DNA of 34,811 bases, taken from Arthrobacter sp. (GTDB lineage Bacteria; Actinomycetota; Actinomycetes; Actinomycetales; Micrococcaceae). The stretch is from positions 5,155 through 39,965 of the forward strand of contig NZ_JAPSHJ010000036.1 of the NCBI RefSeq assembly GCF_031179985.1, in the 5' to 3' direction. Shown here in pieces: positions 6,858 to 15,259 of the stretch; the first letter of the stretch is position 1, and every line of letters starts with the position of its first letter. The position numbers were made by a program, and so were the translations under genes. Below the pieces are notes generated by a model. That model was not told the DNA's origin. It was given only the letters and a program-made list of their open reading frames with translations, and ran no database searches.

Positions 6858-8497
6858 GTAACGCTGTCCATCTCAGTTTCAAGAACACGGCTGCGGGGTG
6901 AGGTGCGGGCCGGGATCAGGGCGATGAATACAGTACACACAGCCAGAAACACGCCGGCTCCTGTAAGAAGCTCGTGGAAGCCTGGAAGGCTGGCGGGGCT
7001 GATGCGAAATCCCGAGGCGACTGCTTCCTGTTCGAAGAGAAGCAGAACGGCGGCCTCCGCCGAGAAGAAGGCTGCGAGAGTGCGGGCAGTCCGAACGTAG
7101 GCGATGCTGCGATATGTTGCGTCGGGCCCAGCCGCATTCCTGATCCCGGGCCGTGTCCTGATGTTTTTGAGCACCTGGAGGCTGGCCGCAACGACGACGC
7201 CGGCGTACGCACCGCTCTCAATCCAACCAGAACCTGTCCCCAGGCGCATTTCGCCGGAGGCGGCGACAGCCAGGATATACAGAAACAGAAGACACGTCGT
7301 GACTGCGGTCGTGGCGAGAGCAGGGCTGACTGCTCTTACCGGCAAGCCCCTGGGGAGCCCGGCATCCGTGTAATTGCGCGCCAGTAGAACTTCTCCCGCA
7401 GCAATCACCCCTAGGACCGCTAACGCAGAGAGTGCAACAAACACCATAGGACTGAACGGAATCCCGTGGGCCTCCCTGGCTTCGACAAACAGTCCTGAAA
7501 ACAACCAGCCCACGATGAGGGGGAGGGCTGCGGCCGCGGCGAGCAACGGAGCGAGCGAACCCACGAACCTTGCCGCGGGATGGTGGTTGCTGATTCTCTG
7601 GCCTTGCCCGCCCGTAGGTTCCTGCTTGTCATCAGCTGCCTCTTCGTGAGCAAGCTGCGGAGGTCGCCAACCCCACATCATTAGTAGCACGGCGAGGTTG
7701 ACGATGCCTGCGTAGTTCATCCCACCGAACGGTGCGAGGGTCCCGGGAGGTACGTTCGTTGCAAAGTTCCCTGCGATGGCGCCCAGGCCCGAGGCCACGC
7801 TTGCTGCTGTCCGAAGCAGGCGGTTTATGGCGATGGAGCGAAGGCACCGGTTGTCCGCATCAGACAGTCCTTCAAGTTGTCGGCGTCTCGTGATGAGAAG
7901 CAACACCAGTACTGTCCCAACGGCCAGGACCAGGAGTGCACCGCCGAGGCAGGCGGCAAGGTCCACGCCGCTGATCCTGCCGGGCTGCCCCGGCTGAGTC
8001 AGATATCCATCAGCTGTTTGGATGCGTTCCACGGCAGGAAAGGCAGGTAAACCTGCGGCCCAGGCGACGAAACAGGCAGAGAAAACAAAGACCCCGATCG
8101 TCACCCAAGCGAGCTTGCCGGGCACAAGATCTCTGAGTCGTCTCACCGAGAGGCTGGCCCGGCGGTGCGTCCCTTTATGCCCCGGATAACTGATCTGTCC
8201 GATCGCATGGATCAGTAGGCAGCCCAGGACAGGCCATGACAGCAGCGCTGCGATTTCGCCGGGCGTGTCCGACGAACCGTACGCAGATCCCGGGGCGAGC
8301 GTACCGGCGTTTGCTGCTCCTTGAAGGCTGCTGGCCATCCAGCCCAAGACACCTACCCACCTTGCATGCTTTGCAGCCGAAGCAGGAGAGGCTGCGCCAG
8401 CAGTCCACACGCCCCATCTCAGCAAGAGGTAGACGAGGACAGCCAGAAGGAACGGCCATAACAGCACCATGGGTGGAAGAGTGACGGCAATCGGCAT
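6854..8497 (-). CDS. Polytopic membrane protein of unknown function, first gene of the GntR-thyA-dfrA operon
   Basis: The 547-residue protein has roughly ten to twelve hydrophobic segments. These include PPMVLLWPFLLAVLVYLLL near the N-terminus and paired helices around the LDLAACLGG...VLVLLL and FVALSALAVLGVIAAGEVLL regions. No ATP-binding, protease or transporter signature was recognised. A hydrophilic loop near residues 290-315 is rich in Glu/Asp/Gln. The ATG at 8497 was chosen because GGGGGAACC lies immediately upstream; the open frame reaches 8530, but its start lies inside the putative operator. The stop overlaps the GTG of the GntR gene. In YtrA-type loci the neighbouring membrane protein is often an ABC permease, but no ABC ATPase is present here. 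Confidence 0.8.
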   Translation of the reverse strand: MPIAVTLPPMVLLWPFLLAVLVYLLLRWGVWTAGAASPASAAKHARWVGVLGWMASSLQGAANAGTLAPGSAYGSSDTPGEIAALLSWPVLGCLLIHAIGQISYPGHKGTHRRASLSVRRLRDLVPGKLAWVTIGVFVFSACFVAWAAGLPAFPAVERIQTADGYLTQPGQPGRISGVDLAACLGGALLVLAVGTVLVLLLITRRRQLEGLSDADNRCLRSIAINRLLRTAASVASGLGAIAGNFATNVPPGTLAPFGGMNYAGIVNLAVLLMMWGWRPPQLAHEEAADDKQEPTGGQGQRISNHHPAARFVGSLAPLLAAAAALPLIVGWLFSGLFVEAREAHGIPFSPMVFVALSALAVLGVIAAGEVLLARNYTDAGLPRGLPVRAVSPALATTAVTTCLLFLYILAVAASGEMRLGTGSGWIESGAYAGVVVAASLQVLKNIRTRPGIRNAAGPDATYRSIAYVRTARTLAAFFSAEAAVLLLFEQEAVASGFRISPASLPGFHELLTGAGVFLAVCTVFIALIPARTSPRSRVLETEMDSVT

Positions 8498-8512
8498 GGT
8501 TCCCCCAAGGTT

Positions 8513-8557
8513 CAGCACTTGTATCAGCACTTTGTATCAAATACTTGATACAAAGTG
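8513..8557 (-). promoter_or_regulatory. Operator palindrome and repeat, likely GntR-family binding site
   Basis: CACTTTGTATCAA at 8528-8540 is inverted exactly at 8545-8557 with a 4-base spacer (ATAC). Next to it, CAGCACTT(T)GTAT occurs twice in direct orientation (8513-8524 and 8525-8537). The site lies 31-60 bases upstream of the ATG at 8497 and is AT-rich in a GC-rich region. This is the expected position for autoregulation by the YtrA-type protein encoded in the same operon. Confidence 0.7.
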
Positions 8558-8628
8558 TCAGTGACAAACGCCAGGGGGTCAAGTCATGATTTTGCCGGTT
8601 TGAGGAGTCGTCTTACGGAAGGCGTGGG

Positions 8629-9675
8629 TCAGTCGTCGAAAGGCCTGAACTTCTCCACAGCGACAATCCTGCTGCGGTCTCCGCGGGACACGTGGCACAC
8701 AAGGATTTCCCCAGGGGCCAAGTACGGATCTTTGGAAGGTAAGAGCGTACGAAGGCCTGCATTCATGTGATGGCCCAGCTGCATGAAGACGGTGGGCAGT
8801 GCCGGCCGGTGCGTGCACAACAACGTGGCCCGCTGTTTGTCCAACAGGGACTCGACGACGGCGGCCGTCTTCTGCGGACTCCGGGCATGCTTGTGCTCGG
8901 TCAGCGCCTCAATCACCTTGACCTTTGCATCCATGGACTTTGCGTAGGGCGCCACAGTAGCAACACATCGAAGCCACGGACTGGTGCTGATGCGCAAGGG
9001 CTTCCATGCCATCAGCAGCCGGCGGACTGCCTGGGCCTGCCTGAGTCCGGTGGCCGCCAAGGGCCGATCGCCTTCAGCTTTGCTCCAGGACGAACGCGGC
9101 TTTGCCTTGGCATGGCGAAGGATCACCAGTGGCCACGTATCCAGCGCATTGCGTTCGTGGGCCGCTACAAGTTCTTCCAGCGGACCCACATCACTGGGGT
9201 TGCTTAGCAGCCCGGCGGCCTTGTCCGGGGAACACCACATGACGCTGTCCACTTCTTTGCCGTCAGGACGAAGCGTGGCGCCGTCGACGTTGACCGCCCA
9301 GTAGTGCACCACTTTCAGCCCCGCCGAGACGTGGTAGTGGATGGGCGGAAGTGGAATGCCCAGGGCTGCCTTGAGCCCTATCTCCTCCTCGACTTCCCTG
9401 ATGGCACATTCAGGTACGGTCTCGCCGTCGTCGATCTTGCCCTTCGGCCAGGACCAATCGTCGTAGCGGGGGCGGTGGATCAGGAGGACTTCCAAGCCGT
9501 CCTTGGTGAGGCGCCAAGGAATAGCGCCGGCCGCCGTAACCGCAATCGGTTCCCCGGGGTGGTCGGTTTGGTCGGCAACGGGAGTATCAAGGTCAGCAAT
9601 CGGAGAATCGCTTTTCAACCCGGTGCCTATCGTCGGCTCGCCGACCGCTGGCGGGAACGCGAAGCCAGAAGCCAT
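8629..9675 (-). CDS. mutT1: NUDIX hydrolase-histidine phosphatase fusion, MutT1 type
   Basis: The 348-residue protein joins two enzymes. The NUDIX box spans residues 79-101, from GKIDDGE to REVEEEIG, fitting GX5EX7REUXEEXGU. A histidine phosphatase of the SixA/PhoE type begins at LVILRHAK (Arg187-His188), with the second catalytic His in [10 protein letters not shown] (His289). This matches mycobacterial MutT1, which hydrolyses 8-oxo-dGTP and diadenosine polyphosphates, so roles in nucleotide-pool sanitation or polyphosphate/ApnA turnover are expected. The ATG at 9675 follows GGAGGA and gives a 49-nt overlap with the end of ppk; the frame is open to 9729, but without a comparable site. The first ~40 residues are Pro/Asp/Thr-rich and probably disordered. 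The ppk-mutT1 order is the same as in mycobacteria. Confidence 0.88.
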   Translation of the reverse strand: MASGFAFPPAVGEPTIGTGLKSDSPIADLDTPVADQTDHPGEPIAVTAAGAIPWRLTKDGLEVLLIHRPRYDDWSWPKGKIDDGETVPECAIREVEEEIGLKAALGIPLPPIHYHVSAGLKVVHYWAVNVDGATLRPDGKEVDSVMWCSPDKAAGLLSNPSDVGPLEELVAAHERNALDTWPLVILRHAKAKPRSSWSKAEGDRPLAATGLRQAQAVRRLLMAWKPLRISTSPWLRCVATVAPYAKSMDAKVKVIEALTEHKHARSPQKTAAVVESLLDKQRATLLCTHRPALPTVFMQLGHHMNAGLRTLLPSKDPYLAPGEILVCHVSRGDRSRIVAVEKFRPFDD

Positions 9676-11876
9676 GACTGTACGTCCTCCAGGTGCCTGC
9701 CGTCCTCCGCCAGATGATGCCGCGTCCATTCTCCAAGGCTGTCCAAATGCCAGCTGGAGGTTCCCGGGTCCATGTATTTGCGGAGCATGTCCAGGACGTA
9801 GGAGGTGTCGTCGCCACTCCTGAGGCGGACCAACGCTTCCACCCTCCGGTCAAGGTTGCGGTGCATCATGTCCGCTGAACCTATGAACACCACGGGATCC
9901 CCGCCGTTGGCGAAGGCGAAGACGCGGGAGTGCTCCAGGAACCGGCCCAACACCGAGCGCACAATGATGTTTTCGCTCAGCCCGGGGATGCCGGGCCGGA
10001 GGGAGCAGATACCGCGGACTATGACGTCCACCTGCACCCCGGCCTGGGACGCCCGGTAGAGGGAGTCGATAATGGCTTCATCCACCATCGAGTTGACCTT
10101 GATCTGGACGCGGGCCGGGATCCCGGCCCGCGCATTGCGGATCTCAGTTTCGATTCGGTCAATCAAGCCTGACCGTACCGAACGCGGAGCCACGAGAAGG
10201 CGCTTGAACGTGGATTTCGGGGCGTAGCCGGAGAGCTGGTTGAACAGTTTGGACAAATCCTCGCCCACCTGCTCATTGGCGGTCAGGAGTCCCAGATCTT
10301 CGTAGTAACGGGCGGTACGGGGGTGGTAGTTTCCGGTACCGATGTGGCAATAGCGCCGCAGTCCATCCACTTCCTGCCGGACCACCAGCGAGAGCTTGCA
10401 GTGTGTCTTGAGGCCCACGATGCCATAAACCACGTGCACACCGGCCTGCTCGAGCTTGCGGGCCCAGGAGATGTTGGCCTGTTCGTCAAAACGGGCCTTG
10501 ATCTCAACGAGCGCCAGGACCTGCTTGCCGGCTTCCGCGGCATCGATCAGGGCGTCCACAATGGGGGAGTCGCCCGACGTCCGGTACAGGGTTTGCTTGA
10601 TGGCCTGCACCTTGGGGTCAGCCGCAGCCTGCTCCAGGAAGGCCTGCACCGACGTCGAGAACGAATCGTAAGGGTGGTGCAGGAGGATATCCCGGCGCCG
10701 CATGGCCGCAAAGACGTTCGCTGCCTTCGATGTCTCGGACTCGTTCAAGTGCCGGGAGGTATGCGGCACATGCTTGGGGTAATGAAGATCAGCGCGGTCA
10801 ATGCCGGCAATAACGGACATACCACGGAGGTCCAGAGGCGCGGGAACCGAGTAAACCTCAGATTCATCAACTCCAAGTTCCCGGATGAGCAGGGCACGGA
10901 TGTTCGGGTTGATGTCCGTGGTGACTTCAAGACGGACCGGCGGGCCGAAACGCCGGCGCAGGAGTTCCTTTTCAAGCGCCTGCAGGAGATTCTCGGCGTC
11001 GTCCTCTTCAACCTCGACGTCTTCGTTGCGGGTCACGCGGAAGGTGTGGTGCTCCAGGACCTCCATTCCGGCGAACAGCTGGTCAAGGTGGACAGCGATG
11101 ACCTCTTCCAGGGCGATGAAGCGCGCAACCCGGCCCGGAATGGAACCGGCCCGCGGCCCATCGATGGAAATCAGCCGGGGCAGCTGGTCGGGCACCTTAA
11201 CGCGGGCAAACAGCTCCTTGTCGCTGACCGGGTTGCGGACCACGACGGCGAGATTAAGTGAAAGCCCGGAAATGTAGGGGAAGGGGTGGGCAGGATCCAC
11301 GGCCAAGGGAGTCAGGATGGGGAAGACCTTCTCCGCGAACATCGCACTGAGCTGGTCCTTGGCCTGGTCATCCAGCTCGTGCCAGTGCATGAGATGGATG
11401 TGCTCATAGGCCAGCGCAGGCCGGATCTGCTCTGCGTAGACGCGCGCATGCCGCTGCTGAAGCTCATGCGCAGCCTCGCCGATCTGTTCCAGGACCTGGA
11501 CAGGGCTCAATCCGGCAGGGGATGGAACAGCCAAGCCTGTGGCGATGCGCCGCTTCAGCCCGGCCACGCGGACCATGAAAAATTCGTCCAGGTTCGACGC
11601 AAAAATTGAGAGGAAGCCAACCCGCTCAAGGAGATGGAGATCGGGGTCTTCGGCCAGCTCCAGAACGCGGGCGTTGAAGGCCAGCCAGCTGAGTTCCCGG
11701 TCAAGGAAGCGGTCCGGGCTGATGTCACCCTCAGGTTCCAGGTTCGGAGCGAATTCCGGGATGTCGATCCGGTCTTGGGTTGCGCGGGACGCCGGCACTT
11801 CTGAGGAGCCAAAGCGTGCCCGAACCGATGGCACCTTGGCTTCAGAGGTGGTGGTCCCGCCGGATTCCGGCTGCAT
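9627..11876 (-). CDS. ppk: Polyphosphate kinase 1
   Basis: The 749-residue enzyme reversibly transfers the gamma-phosphate of ATP onto polyphosphate. After a ~45-residue variable N-terminus comes the N-domain ([20 protein letters not shown] and [18 protein letters not shown]). The head domain follows, then two phospholipase-D-like catalytic domains. [13 protein letters not shown] contains the autophosphorylated histidine (E. coli His435) and [12 protein letters not shown] the second one (His454). [16 protein letters not shown] and [21 protein letters not shown] complete the active site. The length is slightly above the usual 690-740 because of the N-terminal tail. The ATG at 11876 is preceded by AAGGAG. 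The gene overlaps mutT1, so both are likely one transcript. mshD ends about 100 nt upstream on the same strand. Confidence 0.96.
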   Translation of the reverse strand: MQPESGGTTTSEAKVPSVRARFGSSEVPASRATQDRIDIPEFAPNLEPEGDISPDRFLDRELSWLAFNARVLELAEDPDLHLLERVGFLSIFASNLDEFFMVRVAGLKRRIATGLAVPSPAGLSPVQVLEQIGEAAHELQQRHARVYAEQIRPALAYEHIHLMHWHELDDQAKDQLSAMFAEKVFPILTPLAVDPAHPFPYISGLSLNLAVVVRNPVSDKELFARVKVPDQLPRLISIDGPRAGSIPGRVARFIALEEVIAVHLDQLFAGMEVLEHHTFRVTRNEDVEVEEDDAENLLQALEKELLRRRFGPPVRLEVTTDINPNIRALLIRELGVDESEVYSVPAPLDLRGMSVIAGIDRADLHYPKHVPHTSRHLNESETSKAANVFAAMRRRDILLHHPYDSFSTSVQAFLEQAAADPKVQAIKQTLYRTSGDSPIVDALIDAAEAGKQVLALVEIKARFDEQANISWARKLEQAGVHVVYGIVGLKTHCKLSLVVRQEVDGLRRYCHIGTGNYHPRTARYYEDLGLLTANEQVGEDLSKLFNQLSGYAPKSTFKRLLVAPRSVRSGLIDRIETEIRNARAGIPARVQIKVNSMVDEAIIDSLYRASQAGVQVDVIVRGICSLRPGIPGLSENIIVRSVLGRFLEHSRVFAFANGGDPVVFIGSADMMHRNLDRRVEALVRLRSGDDTSYVLDMLRKYMDPGTSSWHLDSLGEWTRHHLAEDGRHLEDVQSWLLASRSRQRSASRR

Positions 11877-11980
11877 GGTCTCTCCTTATTGCTGGCGCGG
11901 TTTAGTTTCAACCATACAAGCATTCGATTCCGCTGAGACTCATGGTTTCTATCGCCGCTCCAGTGCGTCAGTCCTGAGGC

Positions 11981-12991
11981 CTAGGCGGGAGGTACCGGCC
12001 CATACATGACGTCGACGTCCCAGCGTGAAAAGCCCAGGCGGCGGTACAGCGACACCGCCGGCAAATTGTCGGCGTCGGTATACAGCATCACGGCGTGCAA
12101 TCCCTTCTCCTGCAGGTACCTGATGCCCGCTACGGTGAGGGCCTTACCGAGTCCCATCCCTTGGGCCTCCGGCGTAACACCAACTACGTAAACCTCGCCC
12201 ATAGCAGGATGCTTCCCGCTCCGGGGATGGATTTTGGTCCAGTGGAAGCCGAGCAGTTTTCCGGTGGGGTCTTCGGCGAGAAGGAAACCGGCGGGATCGA
12301 ACCAGTCCTCGGCCATCCGCGCCTCGAGGTCAGCCCGGGTCAGGTTCCCTTGCTCATGATGGTGGGAAAAGGCGGCCCTGTTGGCAGCGAGCCATGCGCC
12401 TTCATCCTGGCCTGGAACAAAAGCGCGGAGGGCTACGCGATCAGGCATAGGCGCTTCAGGCAATTCTGCAGTTGCGGTGGTGAGGCGCATCTTCCACAGC
12501 TCGCGGACGGGCCGGTAGCCGTACCTGACTGCAAGCGCCGCCGCAGCCTCATGGTTGCCATGTGACCAGGCGGTGAGTCCAGTGAAGCCGCGTTCCGATT
12601 CGAGCGTCCGAATCAACCGGTCCGCCACGCCTTGGTTGCGGTAACTCGGATGAACGGCAACTTCCAGCACACCGGAACCGTCACCTTCCTCGATCACGAC
12701 GGCGAGCCCGGCCAGATCCTGTGCGCTGCTCGGCCGCGAGTCGTCGTCGACGGCGTACAAGGCGAGGGCAAGTACCGAATGCCCGGCGATATCTCCTGAA
12801 CCAGCGTAGCCAGGACCGCCGGAAGGCAGAGCCCCGGGGCGCAGCGTCAGGAGCGTTTGCTCGGACAGGGGCGGATTTCCATCAGACTCCTCGGCCGCTG
12901 CTGCGAGATCCTTGAAGTCCCTGTACAGCTGAGGCTCAAGTGTGTCTTTGGCAACCAGTACCGGCCAGGTTTCAGGATGTGCGGGACTCAT
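11981..12991 (-). CDS. mshD: Mycothiol synthase (acetyl-CoA:Cys-GlcN-Ins acetyltransferase)
   Basis: The 336-residue enzyme acetylates the cysteinyl amine of Cys-GlcN-Ins, the last step of mycothiol synthesis. It has two tandem GNAT domains. In the N-terminal one (about residues 65-165) LEVAVHPSYRNQGVADRLIR is the acetyl-CoA loop. In the C-terminal one (about 180-330) EVYVVGVTPEAQGMGLGKAL is the canonical motif A, followed by MLYTDADNLPAVSLYRRLGF. The block WLAANRAAFSHHHEQG...DLEARMAEDWFDPAGFLL is characteristic of MshD. mshD beside glnR is conserved in mycobacteria as well. The ATG at 12991 lacks a clear ribosome-binding site. A TATAGC box 9-14 bases upstream suggests a transcript with almost no leader. 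Confidence 0.95.
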   Translation of the reverse strand: MSPAHPETWPVLVAKDTLEPQLYRDFKDLAAAAEESDGNPPLSEQTLLTLRPGALPSGGPGYAGSGDIAGHSVLALALYAVDDDSRPSSAQDLAGLAVVIEEGDGSGVLEVAVHPSYRNQGVADRLIRTLESERGFTGLTAWSHGNHEAAAALAVRYGYRPVRELWKMRLTTATAELPEAPMPDRVALRAFVPGQDEGAWLAANRAAFSHHHEQGNLTRADLEARMAEDWFDPAGFLLAEDPTGKLLGFHWTKIHPRSGKHPAMGEVYVVGVTPEAQGMGLGKALTVAGIRYLQEKGLHAVMLYTDADNLPAVSLYRRLGFSRWDVDVMYGPVPPA

Positions 12992-13060
12992 GAGGTAAGG
13001 CTATACGGCTTGATCGAATGCGGCTGCGGCTGTGGCTGAAGCGGAGCCAAAGTCAGGATT

Positions 13061-13089
13061 TTGAAGGAGTCAGCCCCGTCGGCTATAGT
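13061..13089 (+). promoter_or_regulatory. Sigma-70-type promoter for a small RNA
   Basis: TTGAAG at 13061-13066 and TATAGT at 13084-13089 are separated by exactly 17 bases. Transcription would start near 13094-13097. No protein gene lies downstream on this strand before glnR, which is antisense, so the promoter fits a short non-coding transcript. Confidence 0.65.
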
Positions 13090-13093
13090 CGTT

Positions 13094-13240
13094 ACTCGTC
13101 CCGCTCGCTGAATGGGATACGAGGGGGATCCACCACTGGGGTGGCCTCGATACGTTCGACCCGTATGTCCTCCACTGAAGAATGAAGAACGAACGCAAGA
13201 AGCCCCGGACTCCTGGAGTCCGGGGCTTCTTGCGTTTGGC
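13094..13240 (+). ncRNA. Putative structured small RNA between mshD and glnR
   Basis: The span between the promoter above and the strong hairpin at 13194-13234 would give an RNA of about 145 nt. Three hairpins precede the terminator. CUCGUCCC (13095-13102) pairs with GGG..ACGAG (13114-13123, two-base bulge). CCACC (13130-13134) pairs with GGUGG (13140-13144). AUACG (13150-13154) pairs with CGUAU (13162-13166). There is no plausible long open frame with a ribosome-binding site. The RNA matches no family I recognise. It ends only ~20 nt from the 3' end of glnR on the opposite strand, so it does not overlap that coding sequence as an antisense RNA. Confidence 0.55.
13194..13234. terminator. 41-bp palindrome, bidirectional terminator
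   Basis: CGCAAGAAGCCCCGGACTCC (13194-13213) is exactly inverted at 13215-13234, leaving one unpaired base; the working loop will be a few bases. TTTGG and TTTG follow on the plus strand, while the minus side is A-rich when read in reverse. It ends the putative small RNA on the plus strand and glnR on the minus strand. Confidence 0.8.
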
Positions 13241-13260
13241 TTTGTTGAAGGGACCCTGAA

Positions 13261-13959
13261 TCAGGCCTCGCTGAGTTCTTCCTCCGGCAGCCGGACAAGT
13301 GTCAGACGGTAGCCGACGTTGCGCACAGTGCTGATCAGATTCTCGTGGTCGGCACCCAATTTTGCCCGCAACCGCCGCACGTGGACGTCCACTGTGCGGG
13401 TGCCGCCGTAGTAGTCGTAGCCCCACACCTCGGTGAGCAGTTGCTGGCGTGTGAACACGCGGCCCGGATGCTGCGCGAGGTACTTGAGCAGTTCAAACTC
13501 TTTGAACGTGAGGTTCAGCGGTGCGCCGTTGACCCGCGCTGTATAACTGGCTTCGTCAATCACGACGCCGGCTGCCCGGATTTCAGTCGGGGCATCCTCC
13601 TGGTCTGGAACAGCCCGTGCCACCGAAAGGCGGATTCTGGCTTCGACCTCGGCCGGTCCCGCCGATTCGAGGACGATGTCGTCCACGGCCCACGCGGATG
13701 AAACGGCAGCCATGCCGCCTTCCGTCAGAATGAGCACGAGGGGGGCGCTAAGGCCGGTGGCTTTCAGGAGCTGGGTCAGTGAACGGGCACCGACGAGGTC
13801 CTTGCGGGCGTCGAGCAGCACGATGTCACAGGGGTCAGTTTCCAGGAGCGCTGTGGGCTCGGCCGGAAGGATATGCACCCGGTGGTTGAGGAGTTCCAGG
13901 GCAGGCAGTATGTCCACCGATGAGCCGGCGCTGTTCGTCAGTAGCAGGATGTGTGACAT
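13261..13959 (-). CDS. glnR: GlnR-type OmpR-family regulator of nitrogen metabolism
   Basis: The 232-residue protein has a degenerate receiver domain (about residues 1-115) and a C-terminal winged helix (about 135-228). The receiver keeps the central Asp50 ([10 protein letters not shown]) but lacks the usual acidic pair near the N-terminus, which begins [14 protein letters not shown]. This is the hallmark of GlnR, an orphan regulator not thought to depend on classical phosphorylation. The DNA-binding part [20 protein letters not shown] and [19 protein letters not shown] is nearly that of Streptomyces and mycobacterial GlnR. GlnR controls glutamine synthetase, ammonium transport and nitrate/nitrite genes. 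The ATG at 13959 follows GGAGGA; the frame is open to 14013 but without such a site. Adjacency to mshD is conserved in mycobacteria. Confidence 0.9.
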   Translation of the reverse strand: MSHILLLTNSAGSSVDILPALELLNHRVHILPAEPTALLETDPCDIVLLDARKDLVGARSLTQLLKATGLSAPLVLILTEGGMAAVSSAWAVDDIVLESAGPAEVEARIRLSVARAVPDQEDAPTEIRAAGVVIDEASYTARVNGAPLNLTFKEFELLKYLAQHPGRVFTRQQLLTEVWGYDYYGGTRTVDVHVRRLRAKLGADHENLISTVRNVGYRLTLVRLPEEELSEA

Positions 13960-14346
13960 TGTTCCTCCAAGGGGCTGTCCGCACATCATTGGGCGTCTGA
14001 ACCGGGCTTGCACCGGCCGGTACTGTGCTTCCCGAAACAGGAGTGGTGAGTGACGCTGGTCTCACCAGCATTTCCCACCAGCCGTGTTCGCGGAAAGCGT
14101 AGCTGAACCTTGAGTATACCTAAACACCCCTTCGCGGACACTGAACCCGGGGAACCCCGCGTCTAATTTGCGACATATGACGTTCAGATGAGGCAGGATT
14201 GGATGGTCGGGGACCGGCAAGTCCTTCTTCACTGGGACTCCTGAAGGTGACCCAAGGTCACAGCGGCAAAAAGGACACAGCAGAATTAGGTGCGGAGTCG
14301 AGGATGAGCATGCCGAAATCGGGTAGGCAGTGAGCGGGGGTGGGTC
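13960..14346. other. Intergenic region between glnR and a divergent membrane protein gene
   Basis: There is no gene in this 387-bp stretch. It must hold the glnR promoter on the minus strand and a plus-strand promoter. TATACT (minus strand, 14113-14118) is a candidate -10 box for glnR without a clear -35. An inverted repeat GTGACC-CAA-GGTCAC lies at 14247-14261 upstream of the membrane protein gene. Its half-sites resemble GTNAC half-sites of GlnR boxes, but the spacing is wrong for a standard GlnR site. Confidence 0.4.
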
Positions 14347-15081
14347 ATGAAGCCGTGGCAAATAGGCACCATTGGCCTTGTGGGCCTGGCGGCAATAGTC
14401 GTAGGCGCCTACAGCTCACCTGTTGTCCTGTTGATAGCAGCCGTCGTCCTTGCTTTGGCCGTAGGCGTCGGCTGGCCTCATTTCCTGGGTATACCGGCGC
14501 GTAAAACACTCGCAGTCCTGATCGGCCTCCCTGGGGCCGGGTCAGCGGTGGCTGCCACTTATGTACCAGCTCCTGCCTTCCTGGATTGGACACCAGCCTT
14601 CATCGCAGCCGGCGTGGTGGCCGTGTTTGTCATGCAGCTCATCCGGGGGACCGGCCAGGCCCAGCGGCTGGAGTCCGTCCTGGGATCGTGCGCCGGCGTG
14701 CTCCTCGGCTGCCTGGGTGCGGGCTGGATCGCGGCCTCCCGGTTCAATGGAGTTCGCGAAATGCTTCTCGTGGCCGCGATCAGCGCGGCGGTGGCCTTGC
14801 TGACCGGCCTTCTCCGCTGGCCTGACCGTGTTGTTGCGCCCCTTGGAATCGTCCTGGCCGGATTGGCCGGTCCGTTGGCCGGGCTCATCTTCTCCGACAT
14901 CGCCGTTATTCCTGCCGCCCTGGTGGGTGTCGTCATCGGCTCGGTACTCGTCAGCTTCCGGCGGCTGGTTATACTCCGCGGAGAGGCTCTGAACGTTGCT
15001 GCGGCCATCAGCGTAGCCATCGCCCCGGTTTTAGCTGTCGGTTCCTTGGCCTACTTCATAGACAAAATACTCATCTACTAA
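14347..15081 (+). CDS. Conserved-looking polytopic membrane protein, unknown function
   Basis: The 244-residue product is almost entirely hydrophobic, with about eight transmembrane helices. It starts MKPWQIGTIGLVGLAAIVVG and ends AYFIDKILIY. Loops are short and carry Arg/Lys-rich turns such as QLIRGTGQAQRLE and LLRWPDR. No transporter or enzyme motif was recognised. The ATG at 14347 is preceded by GGGGGTGGGTC, giving a plausible ribosome-binding site. The microprotein gene starts 18 nt after the stop, followed by nitrobindin-like, ygfZ-like and ankyrin genes, all on the plus strand and probably at least partly co-transcribed. Confidence 0.75.
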   Translation: MKPWQIGTIGLVGLAAIVVGAYSSPVVLLIAAVVLALAVGVGWPHFLGIPARKTLAVLIGLPGAGSAVAATYVPAPAFLDWTPAFIAAGVVAVFVMQLIRGTGQAQRLESVLGSCAGVLLGCLGAGWIAASRFNGVREMLLVAAISAAVALLTGLLRWPDRVVAPLGIVLAGLAGPLAGLIFSDIAVIPAALVGVVIGSVLVSFRRLVILRGEALNVAAAISVAIAPVLAVGSLAYFIDKILIY

Positions 15082-15098
15082 CGCGTTAGGATGGCATC

Positions 15099-15212
15099 AT
15101 GTCCGTACTTGCATTTGAAATTTTCTTCCTCGTCCTGCTCGGCATTGCCGGCCTGGCAATGGCCTGGTTCGCCGGCTTCGTGGTTTACCGGCTCTTCAAA
15201 GGCCAGAAGTAA
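15099..15212 (+). CDS. 37-residue single-helix membrane microprotein
   Basis: ATG at 15099 opens a frame of 37 codons ending TAA at 15210-15212. TAGGA sits 7 bases upstream as a ribosome-binding site. The peptide starts MSVLAFEIFFLVLLG, is one continuous hydrophobic helix (about residues 4-30), and ends in the basic tail YRLFKGQK, which predicts an N-out/C-in membrane anchor. It lies between two longer genes with an 18-nt gap upstream and 47 nt downstream. The function is unknown. The combination of start site, hydrophobicity and charged tail makes a real gene likely despite the small size. Confidence 0.65.
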   Translation: MSVLAFEIFFLVLLGIAGLAMAWFAGFVVYRLFKGQK

Positions 15213-15259
15213 CCACGCCTCGCGTCCAATAGTCCAGACCGCTTCCAGAGGTAGTAGCT

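Noticed and set aside
14247..14261. GTGACC-CAA-GGTCAC as a genuine GlnR box
   Set aside because: Known GlnR sites alternate GTNAC and GAAAC half-sites with 6-base spacing; this is a simple inverted repeat with a 3-base spacer, so it is listed only as a feature of the intergenic region.
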